A stretch of 64,000 nucleotides of DNA from assembly GCA_947496145.1 (NCBI GenBank), contig CANMBS010000001.1, forward strand, positions 372,001 to 436,000. Reading direction: 5' to 3'. Source of the DNA: an uncultured Pseudovibrio sp. GTDB taxonomy: Bacteria > Pseudomonadota > Alphaproteobacteria > Rhizobiales > Stappiaceae. The translations under genes were made by a program, and so were the position numbers. Shown here in pieces: positions 1 to 9,502 of this stretch. Position 1 is the first letter of the stretch. Every line of letters begins with the position of its first letter. The notes under the pieces were generated by a model. It was given only the letters and a program-made list of their open reading frames with translations. It was not told where the DNA came from and did not search any database.

Positions 1-949
1 CATTGTACACCCAGATAAACCGGGCGCGTTTATTGCTGGCGTAGAATGCGATGGAGCAACATACCATAGTTCAGCAACAGCACGGGATCGCGATAAAGTA
101 CGCGAGCAGGTACTGCGCAATCTCGGTTGGGAAATCCTTCGTATTTGGTCTCCTGATTGGTGGTACGACTCTCAACATGTAGCAGACGAGATCCATCAAA
201 AGCTCCAAAATCTGTTAGCCAATAGCCGTTCGGCAGATAAACGGAAGGAAGAGCAAGCAGCAGAGGCTGCAAAGCTTGAAGAAGAGCGCTTAGCATTTGA
301 AACTCAACTTGATGAAAGCATTCCAGAGGCATCTCTTGAAGAGGTCAAGGAAACGGCAAAGGCTGATAAGGGTGAACCAGTACAGACCACTCCCTTGCGC
401 GGTAATCCTGCTGTAACTTCAGCAGTGAATGCTCCATCACCAGAGTCAAAGCCATATGAGTGGTCAGACCTTTCTGGCCTTTCACCAAATCCGGATAGAT
501 TTCACGACTCTGACTATGCTCCGACACTGTCAGAGATGATCAGAAAAATTGTATCGGATGAAGGGCCAGTCAAGGATACTGCATTAGCGCAGCGCATTAC
601 CAAAGCGCACGGTTGGAGTCGGACTGGTGCTGTGTTGCGGCGTGAAATTGAAAAACATCTTACGCACTTTGACCTTTACGAGGAGACAACAGGCACGTTT
701 GTTTGGGCGAAGGACAGCAAAAAGTCACTCATCGCCTTCAGGCCTGCAATCAACAAAGATTACAGGCGATCTGTGACGGATATTCCAATTGCAGAAATCG
801 CCGGTCTCATTAATGCGCAGCCTGACTTACTCAGCGAAGAAGATCCAGTTAATGCAATTGCCCGGGCAATGGGTTATGACCGCGTCGCTGCCGCCATTCG
901 AGCGAGAGTGGCAGAAGCAATTGATTACTTTCACACGCACTCAGAGTAA
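1..949 (+). CDS. C-terminal part of a large DUF3320 / MTES_1575-type helicase-nuclease (5' truncated)
   Basis: The reading frame is open from base 2 to the stop at 947-949 and runs off the left edge, so only about 315 C-terminal residues are present. The first 60 residues hold the pattern GVECDGATYH, then ARDRDKVREQVL and IWSPDWW. This is the signature of the Vsr-like restriction-endonuclease fold (MTES_1575 family), with the E-C-D stretch in the active-site region. After a charged, Glu-rich linker (about residues 75-130), the rest matches DUF3320, the C-terminal domain of very long DUF4011/superfamily 1 helicases. Full-length relatives have N-terminal DUF4011 and helicase domains and are often found in genomic islands. 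DNA processing or defence is therefore plausible, but it cannot be shown from this fragment. A TTG at 395 could be mistaken for a start; the upstream coding sequence makes it internal. Confidence 0.8.
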   Translation, partial: IVHPDKPGAFIAGVECDGATYHSSATARDRDKVREQVLRNLGWEILRIWSPDWWYDSQHVADEIHQKLQNLLANSRSADKRKEEQAAEAAKLEEERLAFETQLDESIPEASLEEVKETAKADKGEPVQTTPLRGNPAVTSAVNAPSPESKPYEWSDLSGLSPNPDRFHDSDYAPTLSEMIRKIVSDEGPVKDTALAQRITKAHGWSRTGAVLRREIEKHLTHFDLYEETTGTFVWAKDSKKSLIAFRPAINKDYRRSVTDIPIAEIAGLINAQPDLLSEEDPVNAIARAMGYDRVAAAIRARVAEAIDYFHTHSE

Positions 950-1020
950 CTTGGCATAAAAAGCAGCCTCATTGGGCAGGCCCAGCACTGCCCATTGAAA
1001 ACCTGACTAAGTTTAATCTA

Positions 1021-1119
1021 CTAAAGCAGTTCGCGTTTAAGCTGAAACGCTTGATCTGCTTTAGCTTTTGTTTTTGCGTATCTTTATCTGAAAACCGGTA
1101 TCCACTTTCAGAGATACGC
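1021..1119. repeat. RIME-like palindromic intergenic repeat, copy 1
   Basis: Two adjacent hairpins fill the gap after the helicase gene. The first has arms CTAAAGCAG (1021-1029) and CTGCTTTAG (1056-1064), with an inner GCGTTT/AAACGC pairing. The second has arms GCGTATCT (1076-1083) and AGATACGC (1112-1119) enclosing CTGAAA...TTTCAG. The second hairpin recurs at 11045-11091 with a paired base change. The design resembles the RIME mosaic elements known from rhizobial genomes. Assignment to that family is from memory. The rest of the 950-1237 gap shows nothing further. Confidence 0.65.
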
Positions 1120-1237
1120 TTTAGCTATTCATGTGCCTGCACAGCTTTTGACGTCGGAAGTAAGAACGCTGAATGCTTTCCGGGCCAAGGCGACACAGCA
1201 TAATCTTGAAAAATGAAACGTGGGTTCTCAGCAATGC

Positions 1238-2365
1238 TTACACGCTCAATTCTCTTGTTTTGGTGCAGATGTTTTTTAAGCTGGTCCATTGGGCGTCGCT
1301 GAGGGTTGGGGTTGTCTTGGCCTCTGGATTACTGTGGGAGTTCAGGGTCTCAACGCGCTCTTTGGTTGGTGGGTGGCTGGAGAGGAAGCCGAGGGTTTGA
1401 GAGAGGGCGCTGTCTTCATCCATACCATGTTTTTTTGCGACTTTAGCGAGGAATGTAGCCAGACCGCTGGTATCAACGTTTGCCTGCTCCAGCATTTTTA
1501 CAGCAAATGCATCTGCTTCGCGTTCCATATCCCGGGAGTAGGAGCTGTCCAGCATGGCTTCCCCCACACTGGCGACGATGCTTCCGCCGGTGAAATCTCC
1601 GATGAACATGGAGAAGACAATTCCGGTTCCCGCAACGTTGATGACTTGTTGCATGGAGTGGCGATGTTTTACGTGGCCGAGTTCGTGAGCCAGAATTGCT
1701 GCAAGTTCATCAGGGCCATCCACGACCTCCAGCGTTTTGGAGAGAATGACAATTCTGCCGCCGGGCAGGGCGAATGCATTGGGTATCTCGCTCTTTACAA
1801 CGGAGAGTTTGGGCTTGAATGGCAGATCCACACCTTTGGTCAGGCGTTTTGCCATTGCTTCGAGAGCGAGTTGCCCGGCAATTGCTTCGCAGGAGGATTT
1901 CTCTGTGCCCAGAACAGGGAGCAACGTGTCTTCAACATTGCTACCAAGCTGTTCTTCCCAGGATTTTGGTACATTGTGAACTGCGTATTTTGAGAACATG
2001 GGCAAGAAGAAGATGAGCGCCACTGCGATCAAAGCGATTGAGGCGAGGCTGCCGAAGACGATCTTTCTGGTATTTTCACGTTTTGGAAGACCTGCCACTA
2101 AACGGATTTTCCGTTCCACTGCCCTGGCAAGCTCATGCTCAATAATCTTTACATATGCAGTGCTGGTCGGGCTATTCAGCTCCACCAGCATGAGCATGGG
2201 AGATGTCCATTCGCAGAGCAGCTTTTTTGCTGACCAGCGGGCGTACTCCTGTTCACCCGCTACATCTGTCAGGATCATCTCGTCATAGTCAAACCAGATT
2301 TGACAGGAGCGGGATATTGCTGATGCGCCATCAAAAAACTCTGCAGTTCCAAGCAGTTGCTTCAT
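1238..2365 (-). CDS. M48 family zinc metalloprotease, membrane-anchored
   Basis: This is a protein of about 375 residues. An N-terminal soluble domain of about 90 residues is followed by a hydrophobic segment (IVFGSLASIALIAVALIFF) and then a peptidase M48 domain. The HEXXH zinc site is visible as HELGH in AAILAHELGHVKHRH, and the third ligand is probably the Glu in DMEREADAFAV. M48 enzymes (HtpX/BepA/Oma1-like) degrade misfolded envelope proteins. The best start is ATG at 2365, two bases after the stop of the DUF898 gene; the in-frame TTG at 2371 is less likely. Tight coupling to the DUF898 membrane protein is a recurrent arrangement and implies co-expression. The substrate is unknown. Confidence 0.85.
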   Translation of the reverse strand: MKQLLGTAEFFDGASAISRSCQIWFDYDEMILTDVAGEQEYARWSAKKLLCEWTSPMLMLVELNSPTSTAYVKIIEHELARAVERKIRLVAGLPKRENTRKIVFGSLASIALIAVALIFFLPMFSKYAVHNVPKSWEEQLGSNVEDTLLPVLGTEKSSCEAIAGQLALEAMAKRLTKGVDLPFKPKLSVVKSEIPNAFALPGGRIVILSKTLEVVDGPDELAAILAHELGHVKHRHSMQQVINVAGTGIVFSMFIGDFTGGSIVASVGEAMLDSSYSRDMEREADAFAVKMLEQANVDTSGLATFLAKVAKKHGMDEDSALSQTLGFLSSHPPTKERVETLNSHSNPEAKTTPTLSDAQWTSLKNICTKTRELSV

Positions 2366-2367
2366 GG

Positions 2368-3534
2368 TCAAACCACTTCAAAGCCAGCATCGAGTGCGTC
2401 AGCGAGGCCCATGCCAACTGCGTTTTCCAGATCACCGGAAGCGATTGCATCCATGACACTATGAGCGTTGAAGACAATAATGCTGCTCATTTTCCATTCA
2501 AACATCATGACTTGCAGAACCATCATATTGGCAAAAAGGAGCACGCCATAATACAGGGCAATCAGCGGAATGGTTGCGAATGATACGAATCCAGCTGCAT
2601 TGGCTGGACTCATATTCATACCTACACCAGCAATAAGAACACCAGCAATCAAGCCGATCACTATGGCACCTACACCAACTACCACAGCATGGATTATATA
2701 CGCGCCATAAAATTTGGACGCACTAATATAAGTCTTAAATGCCATATCTCCGATCTTGGTGGAGTCGACTTGAACCCGAAAGATGCGTGCAAATGCATAA
2801 GGTATGAAGAGCATCACCACAAAAGCCACGAAAGACATAAGAGCAAGAGACTTACCTTCCGTGAAAAATGCCGCAAATACTAAAAGGGCAGTAGGAATAA
2901 GCGCCACCGCATACACAACCAGCAGCGCATCAAAGTAATCCTTAGCTTTAGCAGAATAGCTGAATTGCACATTTCCAAAATAGCTGGCCTCGGTGAGCAT
3001 TCTGTCCAGCTTTGCCTGACGCCATGGGAAGGCAATACCCAGTGTGATGATGGAGAGAATGGTCCAGAAGATCCATGCCCCTACATAACGCCAGGCCGAG
3101 CCTTGCATATGAAAGCGAACACCGCGCCAGCTTGTACGGGTGAGCAGATACCTGCGACGGCGAAACAAGGCATATGGCGTGATCAAGAAACCAATAATGA
3201 TCATAACGCCGAAACCGATGACGGTAGCAACGGGTCCTAGAAACTGAAGTCCAAAGCCAAGCGCATAAAACGGAACAAGAATTGCCAGAGCGATCAGAAA
3301 GCCAATAAACAACTCTTTGCCCGTACCATGGTATCGTAGGTGATCACCTTCTAGCTGGGTTGCAGACCATAAAGACCTGCGAAGGCCTGTCATCGCCCAG
3401 AAGCGATAGATACCCAGTGTCAGAATTGTCAGCGCAACCCATTTCAAGACCCGGCCGAAAAAGGACCCGCCTGAAAAGAAAACGGAACTGCGCTTTTGGG
3501 AAAGGGGGGCTTGCCCGGAAGTTTCAAAAGTCAT
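2368..3534 (-). CDS. DUF898 (YjgN-like) multi-pass inner-membrane protein
   Basis: The 388-residue protein has about eight to ten hydrophobic segments. It contains the family's repeated motif of a short amphipathic stretch with aromatic and Trp residues (LTILTLGIYRFWAMTGLRRS near residue 40, and ITLGIAFPWRQAKLDRML near 160). These are the hallmarks of DUF898/YjgN. The biochemical role of the family is not established. It is the first gene of a two-gene unit with the downstream M48 protease, whose ATG follows this stop by two bases. The protease may therefore act on, or be positioned by, this membrane partner (inference). Confidence 0.85.
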   Translation of the reverse strand: MTFETSGQAPLSQKRSSVFFSGGSFFGRVLKWVALTILTLGIYRFWAMTGLRRSLWSATQLEGDHLRYHGTGKELFIGFLIALAILVPFYALGFGLQFLGPVATVIGFGVMIIIGFLITPYALFRRRRYLLTRTSWRGVRFHMQGSAWRYVGAWIFWTILSIITLGIAFPWRQAKLDRMLTEASYFGNVQFSYSAKAKDYFDALLVVYAVALIPTALLVFAAFFTEGKSLALMSFVAFVVMLFIPYAFARIFRVQVDSTKIGDMAFKTYISASKFYGAYIIHAVVVGVGAIVIGLIAGVLIAGVGMNMSPANAAGFVSFATIPLIALYYGVLLFANMMVLQVMMFEWKMSSIIVFNAHSVMDAIASGDLENAVGMGLADALDAGFEVV

Positions 3535-3921
3535 TCTGCAATCCAGCGTAATAAATGCACAGCGTACAAGATCTGTATGAACAGTCAGGCGCTTGTCAAA
3601 ACAAGGATAAATCTTTCAGAGATCATATGCCAAGCCGCGAAACGCAGCCACATAGATGTTGAGGCCACGCCGAGCTATATAGTGGTTGTACGCAGTTTAT
3701 TTTATTTTTTAAAGTTGAAAATTCATAATCTAGTTAAAAGACGCAGCATTAAGTCACACCTTAGAATGAGAAATAAAACAATTTGAATAAAAGCTGAGAA
3801 TTTCTGACGAAATGCTCTCTTTGTTCTTAGTTCAACCCCAGAACAAGCGTTTTGCAACATCTGCGCTAAGCTCATCTGAGGTATATTCTATTTAGCGAAG
3901 AGGACCAGCTGTCAGTGATAA
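3535..3921. other. Gene-free stretch between DUF898 gene and choV
   Basis: This is 387 bases of AT-rich sequence upstream of the DUF898 gene and downstream of choV. The only short reading frames lack ribosome-binding sites and recognisable composition. It probably holds the promoter of the DUF898-M48 pair and the 3' end of the cho transcript. No convincing intrinsic terminator was seen. Confidence 0.5.
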
Positions 3922-4965
3922 CTAGAGAAAGCAGTCCATGATTTCCTGTTCGCGAATGAGGCCGACTGGCTGACCTTCGCGACAAACTGCAATCGGGCCT
4001 GCGCTGCTGCGCTTCAGTTCGATCACTTCGCGGATCATCTGCTTGGCTTTGCAAGTTGGCAGGTTTTCAATATTTGCAGCTAAATCCGGGCTGACAGAGG
4101 TAAGATCCGCCATAATATCTTCTGCATGCAGAACGTTGAGCGGGTTCATGTGTGCAACGAAGGATTTGACGTAGTCATCCGCTGGTTTCTTTACGATTTC
4201 CTGCGGCGTGCCGATCTGTACTACATGGCCACCTTCCATAATGGCGATGCGGTTGCCGATTTTGGCAGCTTCGTCCAGATCATGACTTACGAATACGATG
4301 GTTCTGTGCAGTTTTTCCTGAAGGTCGAGCAGCTCATCCTGCAAGCGGCTGCGGATCAGTGGGTCGAGTGCGGAGAAGGGTTCGTCCATGAGGAGGATCG
4401 GGGCGTCTGTTGCAAACGCACGGGCCAGACCGACACGTTGCTGCATACCGCCTGAGAGCTCATGCACATATTTGTCACCCCAGCCGCCAAGGCCAACGAG
4501 TTCCAACTGCTCTTCTACACGACTGCTACGCTGGGACTTTGGGATGTCGGAGAGTTCCAGTCCAAAGCCGACATTGTCGCGTACGGTGCGCCATGGCAGC
4601 AAGCCGAACTGCTGGAACACCATGGCAACCCGCTCCCGGCGCAGTTTGCGCAGGCGTGTTGCGGAGCAGGTCGTCGGATTGACCTGATCGCCATTGTCTG
4701 AGACCAGCACCTCACCACGGCAGACCTTGTTGAGGCCGTTGATTGCGCGGAGGAGGGTGGATTTACCGGAGCCGGAAAGACCCATCAGGACAAGGAGTTC
4801 ACCCTGCTGAATGTCAAAGGTGGCATTGGCCACGCCGACGAGCTGCCCGGTTTGCTCCTGAATTTCAGCGCGGGTTTTGCCTGCATCGATCAAGGGCAGG
4901 GCAGTTTTAGGCTTATCGCCGAAGACAATGGACAGATTGTTGAAGGATACGACTGGCTTGCTCAT
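3922..4965 (-). CDS. choV: Choline ABC transporter ATP-binding subunit ChoV
   Basis: This is the 347-residue ATPase of a glycine-betaine/choline (OpuA/ProV-type) importer. It has Walker A GLSGSGKST, signature LSGGMQQR and Walker B LLMDEPFSALD. A C-terminal extension of about 100 residues resembles a CBS-like regulatory region, as in ProV/OpuAA. Its ATG overlaps the stop of choW (ATGA type), indicating translational coupling in a choX-choW-choV operon. The divergent betIAB genes make choline the likely substrate. The order and neighbourhood match the ChoXWV system described in Sinorhizobium. Glycine betaine or proline betaine remain alternative substrates. Confidence 0.9.
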   Translation of the reverse strand: MSKPVVSFNNLSIVFGDKPKTALPLIDAGKTRAEIQEQTGQLVGVANATFDIQQGELLVLMGLSGSGKSTLLRAINGLNKVCRGEVLVSDNGDQVNPTTCSATRLRKLRRERVAMVFQQFGLLPWRTVRDNVGFGLELSDIPKSQRSSRVEEQLELVGLGGWGDKYVHELSGGMQQRVGLARAFATDAPILLMDEPFSALDPLIRSRLQDELLDLQEKLHRTIVFVSHDLDEAAKIGNRIAIMEGGHVVQIGTPQEIVKKPADDYVKSFVAHMNPLNVLHAEDIMADLTSVSPDLAANIENLPTCKAKQMIREVIELKRSSAGPIAVCREGQPVGLIREQEIMDCFL

Positions 4966-5810
4966 TTTTTGCTGCCCTTTTCTTCTGAGCTTTTGAAGAA
5001 GCGGTCCAGCACGATAGCGACCAGAACGATTGCAATGCCAACTTCAAACCCTTTTGCGATGTTCACGGTGTTCAGTGCGCGCAGTGTTGGTACGCCGAGA
5101 CCATCAGCGCCAACGAGAGCTGCGATCACGACCATGGACAGGGAGAGCATAATGGTTTGGGTGAGGCCGGCCATGATGTTTGGCAGAGCGTAGGGCAGTT
5201 CAATCTTGAAGAGCTTTTGCCAGTAAGTGGCTCCGAAGGCTTCACCTGCTTCCAGAAGGTGCTTCGGGGTGGACGCGACGCCGATCTGGGTTAAACGGAT
5301 AGAAGCGGGGAGCGCGAAGACCACAGTAGAAATCAGCCCCGGAACCACGCCAAGGCCGAAAAGAATGAGGGCAGGGATCAGATAAACGAAGGTCGGGATC
5401 GTCTGCATCAGATCGAGAACAGGTCGTACCCATTCGAAAAATCTTGGGTGATGGGCCGAGTAAACGCCAATTGGAACACCGATGAGCATGCAGATAAAGG
5501 TGGAGCTGAGGATCAGGGCCAGTGTTTCTGTGGTTTCATCCCAATATCCCTGATTGATGATGAGCAGCAGGCTTAAAGCAACGAATACCGTAAAAATGAT
5601 GGATCTTCTGACCACATACGCCAGCACAGTTGCAATGAGGACAATGCCGAGTGGATGTGGTGCCTGCAAACACCACAGAACGCTGTCGATCAGCGCTTCG
5701 ATCAGGTCGGAGATTGCATCGAAAAAACCACTTGCATTATCGGTGAGCCAATCAACTGCCCACTTGGCCCATTTGCCGATGGGTAGTTTGTGCTCTGTAA
5801 GCCACTCCAC
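4962..5810 (-). CDS. choW: Choline ABC transporter permease ChoW
   Basis: This 282-residue inner-membrane permease has six or seven hydrophobic helices. The cytoplasmic EAA loop (EAGEAFGATYWQKLFKIELP) docks the ATPase. It belongs to the BPD_transp_1 family of the ProW/OpuAB type and has the typical amphipathic N-terminal stretch preceding the helices. The gene overlaps choV by four bases. It lies about 160 bases downstream of choX, separated by a strong hairpin that may let the binding protein be made in excess. Confidence 0.9.
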   Translation of the reverse strand: MEWLTEHKLPIGKWAKWAVDWLTDNASGFFDAISDLIEALIDSVLWCLQAPHPLGIVLIATVLAYVVRRSIIFTVFVALSLLLIINQGYWDETTETLALILSSTFICMLIGVPIGVYSAHHPRFFEWVRPVLDLMQTIPTFVYLIPALILFGLGVVPGLISTVVFALPASIRLTQIGVASTPKHLLEAGEAFGATYWQKLFKIELPYALPNIMAGLTQTIMLSLSMVVIAALVGADGLGVPTLRALNTVNIAKGFEVGIAIVLVAIVLDRFFKSSEEKGSKK

Positions 5811-5915
5811 GGGAAACCTCAGATTTTGTTATTGTATGTCAACGAGTTGTAAAATGCAGGCGATCAGGGCAGGAAGGCTTTTTCTTAGTAATCAACCGTT
5901 GTCCCAAATGCGCCA

Positions 5916-5949
5916 AGAGGCGGAATGCAATTCTATCGCATCCGCCTCT
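5916..5949 (-). promoter_or_regulatory. Intercistronic hairpin between choX and choW
   Basis: A perfect 9-bp inverted repeat, AGAGGCGGA (5916-5924) and TCCGCCTCT (5941-5949), is extended by TGC/GCA with one bulged base. No T-run follows in the direction of transcription. It is therefore more likely an mRNA-stabilising or partial-attenuation element that raises ChoX over ChoW/ChoV than a full terminator. Confidence 0.55.
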
Positions 5950-5971
5950 CAGATTATGCTGGTAATGACGC

Positions 5972-6928
5972 TTAGAGGCCGAAGGCAGCTTTTGCAGCAG
6001 CCAGACCGTCTTTGCCGTCAAATGTAGAAACGCCGTTCAGCCACTTGTCGAGCGCTTCCGGGTTCTTTTTGATCCATGCTTTTGCAGCGTCTGTTGGCTC
6101 TTCACCATCGTTCAGGATCGCGTTCATGATCTCATTTTCCATTTCCAATGTGAAAGTGAGGTTCTTGAGGAACTGACCCATATTCGCGCATTCAGCAGAA
6201 TAGCCTGCGCGGGTGTTGGTGAGAACGTCTGCGCCGCCGAAGTTAGGGCCGAAGAACTCATCACCACCAGTGAGGTACTTCAATTCGAAGTTGGAGTTCA
6301 TTGGATGCGGTGCCCAACCAAGGAAGACGATGTCCTGATCCTTGCGGGTTTTGCGCGCAACCTGAGACAGCATGCCAGCTTCAGATGATTCGACCAGCTC
6401 AAAGTTTTTCAGGCCAAATGCATTTTTTTCAATTATATCAAGGATTAAACGGTTGCCGTCGTTGCCTGCTTCAATGCCGTAAATCTCGCCATCAAGGTCA
6501 TCAGAGAACGTTGCAATGTCTGAAAAATCCTTGAGGCCCTTATCGTAAGTATACTTAGGAACAGCCAATGTATACTTGGCGCCAGTCAGGTTGGTTTGCA
6601 CTGTATCAACGGTGCCAGCCTCGCGATATTTAGCGATATCAGCTTCCATTGTTGGCATCCAGTTGCCGAGGAATACATCAATATCATTGTTTGCGAGAGA
6701 TGCGTAAGTTACTGGCACGGAAAGAACTTTTACATCAGTTTCGTAGCCAAGAGCATCCAGAACAGAGGTTGCAGCCGCAGTTGTTGCCGTGATGTCAGTC
6801 CAGCCCACGTCGGAGAAGCGAACGGTTTTACAAGCTTCCGCTTCTGCGGCGAGAGCTGACCCAGTGATAAGCAATAATACTGAAGCAGAAACCGATAGTT
6901 TCTTTATCACGCTACTAGCAACACTCAT
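5972..6928 (-). CDS. choX: Choline-binding periplasmic protein ChoX
   Basis: This is the substrate-binding protein (OpuAC family) of the choline importer, about 318 residues. It begins with a clear Sec signal (MSVASSVIKKLSVSASVLLL, followed by an Ala-rich cleavage region). Conserved blocks include the FSDVGWTDITATTAAA and DVFLGNWMPTM stretches, in which Trp and Tyr residues cage the quaternary ammonium in this family. The start at 6928 is chosen because GGAGAG lies six bases before the ATG; an upstream in-frame ATG at 6955 would add nine residues before the signal. It is the first gene of choXWV and is divergent from betIAB. Confidence 0.92.
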   Translation of the reverse strand: MSVASSVIKKLSVSASVLLLITGSALAAEAEACKTVRFSDVGWTDITATTAAATSVLDALGYETDVKVLSVPVTYASLANNDIDVFLGNWMPTMEADIAKYREAGTVDTVQTNLTGAKYTLAVPKYTYDKGLKDFSDIATFSDDLDGEIYGIEAGNDGNRLILDIIEKNAFGLKNFELVESSEAGMLSQVARKTRKDQDIVFLGWAPHPMNSNFELKYLTGGDEFFGPNFGGADVLTNTRAGYSAECANMGQFLKNLTFTLEMENEIMNAILNDGEEPTDAAKAWIKKNPEALDKWLNGVSTFDGKDGLAAAKAAFGL

Positions 6929-7155
6929 GTAAATCTCTCCAATTTCCGTATTCATTTAATATTGCGGCAGAATTGTGTAGAAAACAAATCTCGAGCACCG
7001 CTCAGAGCACAATTAAATTTCAAATTCGATCACTCACATAAGCTAATAAACACAGGATGGACTAAATTCAACCTCTCCTGATGATAATAATTACGACAAA
7101 TCCCTAGGCATTACTTTTCAAATGCTCAAAAATGTTCTAAGAACTATTTTTATTG

Positions 7156-7169
7156 ATTGAACGTTCAAT
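7156..7169. promoter_or_regulatory. BetI-like operator palindrome
   Basis: ATTGAACGTTCAAT is a perfect 14-bp palindrome 30 bases upstream of the betI ATG. It closely resembles the BetI-bound sequence I recall from the E. coli bet regulatory region (TTGGACGTTCAAT core). It probably mediates choline-relieved repression of betIAB by BetI. Whether it also controls choX, 230 bases away, cannot be decided from sequence. Confidence 0.7.
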
Positions 7170-7199
7170 AAAAATAATCTTAGAGTGAGTGCAGCGCGT

Positions 7200-7802
7200 A
7201 TGCCTAAAGTTGGAATGGAAGAGGAGCGCAAAACCTCGATCATCATGGGTACGATTAAAGCTATTCATGAAAAGGGGTATTCTGCGACAACCATGGCGAC
7301 CATCGCCAGAAATGCAGGTGTCTCCACCGGCTTGCCGCACCACTACTTCGGATCAAAGGCTGCTGTATTCAACGCAACCATGAGCTTTCTGCTGAAAGAC
7401 CTGAGCAAGGAGTCACGAAAGCGCTTGCTTAAGGCCAGGTCTCCGAAGGAAAGAATCGACGCAATCATCCATACCAACTTCAGCGATGAGCAGTTTCAGC
7501 CTTCGGTTATCTCTGCGTGGCTCGCGTTTTATGTTCTGGCCCGCACGGAACCTGCGACCAGACGCCTGCTGCGGATTTATCATCGCAGGCTTGTTTCCAA
7601 TCTGACAGTCGAGTTTCAGCGCGTAACGGACCATGACAGTGCCAAAGCGGCGGCTGAAGGCACATCTGCCATGATCGATGGCCTCTGGCTGCAACGGGTG
7701 CTGACAGCAGACAATCCGGACGGAATGCCAGCAACGCAGCTGGTTCAGGACTATGTGCAGAAGTGTTTTGACAGCTTCGATACCCCAGAAATTTCAAAAT
7801 AA
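7200..7802 (+). CDS. betI: Choline-responsive TetR-family repressor BetI
   Basis: This is a repressor of about 200 residues. Its N-terminal helix-turn-helix (ARNAGVSTGLPHHYFGSKAA) and opening residues MPKVGM match BetI, which represses the glycine-betaine synthesis genes and is released by choline. The ATG at 7200 is preferred because BetI proteins characteristically begin MPKLGM-like; a GTG at 7185 would add five residues. It lies 32 bases upstream of betA and is preceded by the palindromic operator, consistent with autoregulation of betI-betA-betB. Confidence 0.93.
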   Translation: MPKVGMEEERKTSIIMGTIKAIHEKGYSATTMATIARNAGVSTGLPHHYFGSKAAVFNATMSFLLKDLSKESRKRLLKARSPKERIDAIIHTNFSDEQFQPSVISAWLAFYVLARTEPATRRLLRIYHRRLVSNLTVEFQRVTDHDSAKAAAEGTSAMIDGLWLQRVLTADNPDGMPATQLVQDYVQKCFDSFDTPEISK

Positions 7803-7834
7803 CGGAATAAGGCTTACAGGCCCAAGAGAATACA

Positions 7835-9487
7835 ATGATTGCAGATTTTATTATTGTTGGTGCAGGTTCTGCCGGTTGCGCGCTGGCACGCCGCCTTTCT
7901 GAAGACCCGCAGAACAAAGTGGTTTTGCTGGAGTTTGGCGGCACGGACATTGGCCCGTTTATTCAGATGCCTGCAGCTTTGTCCTACCCGATGAACATGT
8001 CCCGTTATGACTGGGGTTATGAGAGCGCACCGGAACCACATCTGGATGGACGACGGCTTGCATTGCCACGAGGTAAAGTTATTGGCGGGTCTTCCTCCAT
8101 CAATGGCATGGTGTATGTGCGCGGCAACGCCTGCGACTTTGACAGCTGGGAAGAGATGGGGGCGAAGGGCTGGAGCTATCAAGATGTTCTGCCTTACTTC
8201 GAGCGTCTTGAAAACGCGACGGCTGGAGATGAAGGCTGGCGCGGCAGGTCTGGCCCGCTGCACGTTTCTCGCGGCACACTGTGGAGCCCGCTTTACGAAG
8301 CCTTTGTAAAGGCTGGTGAAGAAGCTGGTTATGCGCGAACCGAGGACTACAACGGCTATCGTCAGGAAGGCTTTGGCGAGATGGAAATGACGGTGCATGA
8401 TGGCCGTCGCTGGTCCGCGTCCAACGCCTATCTCTGGCCGATTAAAGGCAGACCAAACCTTGAGATTATCACAGGTGCGCATGTGAACCGTGTTCTCATG
8501 GAAGGCAAGTGCGCCGCTGGTGTTGAGTACATGCGCGGCGGGCAATTGCATGAATTGAGATGCTCCCGCGAAGTGGTTGTTTCTGCGTCTTCCATCAACT
8601 CACCAAAGCTGCTGATGCATTCTGGCATTGGCGATGCGGCGGCTCTGTCTGCTCTTGGTATTGAGGTGGTTGCTGACCGTAAAGGCGTTGGCGCGAACTT
8701 GCAGGATCATCTGGAACTTTACATTCAGCAAGCCTGTACGCAGCCGATTACGCTTTACAAGCACTGGAACCTGATCTCCAAAGGGGTGATTGGCGCGCAG
8801 TGGCAGCTTGCCAAGTCTGGTCTGGGTGGCTCAAACCACTTTGAAACCTGCGGTTTCATCCGCTCCAAAGCAGGTGTGAAGTACCCAGACATTCAGTTCC
8901 ACTTTCTGCCATTTGCGGTTCGGTATGACGGGCAGGCAGCGGCTGAAGGTCATGGCTATCAGGTTCATGTGGGGCCGATGCGTTCCAAGTCTCGCGGTGC
9001 GGTGACGTTGCAGTCTGCTGACCCGATGGACAAGCCGAATGTGCTGTTTAATTACATGAGCCATGAAGAGGACTGGGAGGATTTTCGCGCCTGCATTCGC
9101 CTGACACGAGAACTCTTTGCGCAACATGCGTTTGATCCGTTTCGTGGCAAGGAGATTCAGCCGGGCAGTGACGTTGAAACGGACGAACAGCTCAATGCGT
9201 TCATCAAAGAACACGTTGAGAGCGCGTTCCACCCATGCGGCACCTGTAAGATGGGCGACGCCAATGACGAGAGTGCGGTGGTTGACAGCGAATGCCGCGT
9301 GATTGGAGTTGACGGGTTGCGCGTTGCGGATAGCTCCATCTTCCCGCAGATTACGAACGGAAACCTTAATGCGCCTTCCATTATGGTTGGTGAGAAGGCC
9401 GCAGATCACATCCTTGGAAAGCCTATGCTTCCTGCCAGAGATAAGCAGGCGTGGGTACACCCAAACTGGCAGAACGAACAACGGTAA
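7835..9487 (+). CDS. betA: Choline dehydrogenase BetA
   Basis: This is a 550-residue GMC-family FAD flavoprotein. The N-terminal dinucleotide fold shows [15 protein letters not shown], and GMC signature 1 is [20 protein letters not shown]. The C-terminal catalytic region contains [13 protein letters not shown], with the active-site His, and [17 protein letters not shown]. It oxidises choline to betaine aldehyde and can proceed to glycine betaine, feeding electrons to the respiratory chain. It sits between betI and betB in an osmoprotection operon. A GMC paralogue lies at 54179-55825. Confidence 0.95.
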   Translation: MIADFIIVGAGSAGCALARRLSEDPQNKVVLLEFGGTDIGPFIQMPAALSYPMNMSRYDWGYESAPEPHLDGRRLALPRGKVIGGSSSINGMVYVRGNACDFDSWEEMGAKGWSYQDVLPYFERLENATAGDEGWRGRSGPLHVSRGTLWSPLYEAFVKAGEEAGYARTEDYNGYRQEGFGEMEMTVHDGRRWSASNAYLWPIKGRPNLEIITGAHVNRVLMEGKCAAGVEYMRGGQLHELRCSREVVVSASSINSPKLLMHSGIGDAAALSALGIEVVADRKGVGANLQDHLELYIQQACTQPITLYKHWNLISKGVIGAQWQLAKSGLGGSNHFETCGFIRSKAGVKYPDIQFHFLPFAVRYDGQAAAEGHGYQVHVGPMRSKSRGAVTLQSADPMDKPNVLFNYMSHEEDWEDFRACIRLTRELFAQHAFDPFRGKEIQPGSDVETDEQLNAFIKEHVESAFHPCGTCKMGDANDESAVVDSECRVIGVDGLRVADSSIFPQITNGNLNAPSIMVGEKAADHILGKPMLPARDKQAWVHPNWQNEQR

Positions 9488-9502
9488 GTGTTGGATTAAG
9501 AA

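Noticed and set aside
1289-1993. 234-codon plus-strand frame opposite the M48 protease
   Set aside because: The complementary strand encodes a full M48 domain with HEXXH; this frame is an antisense artefact.
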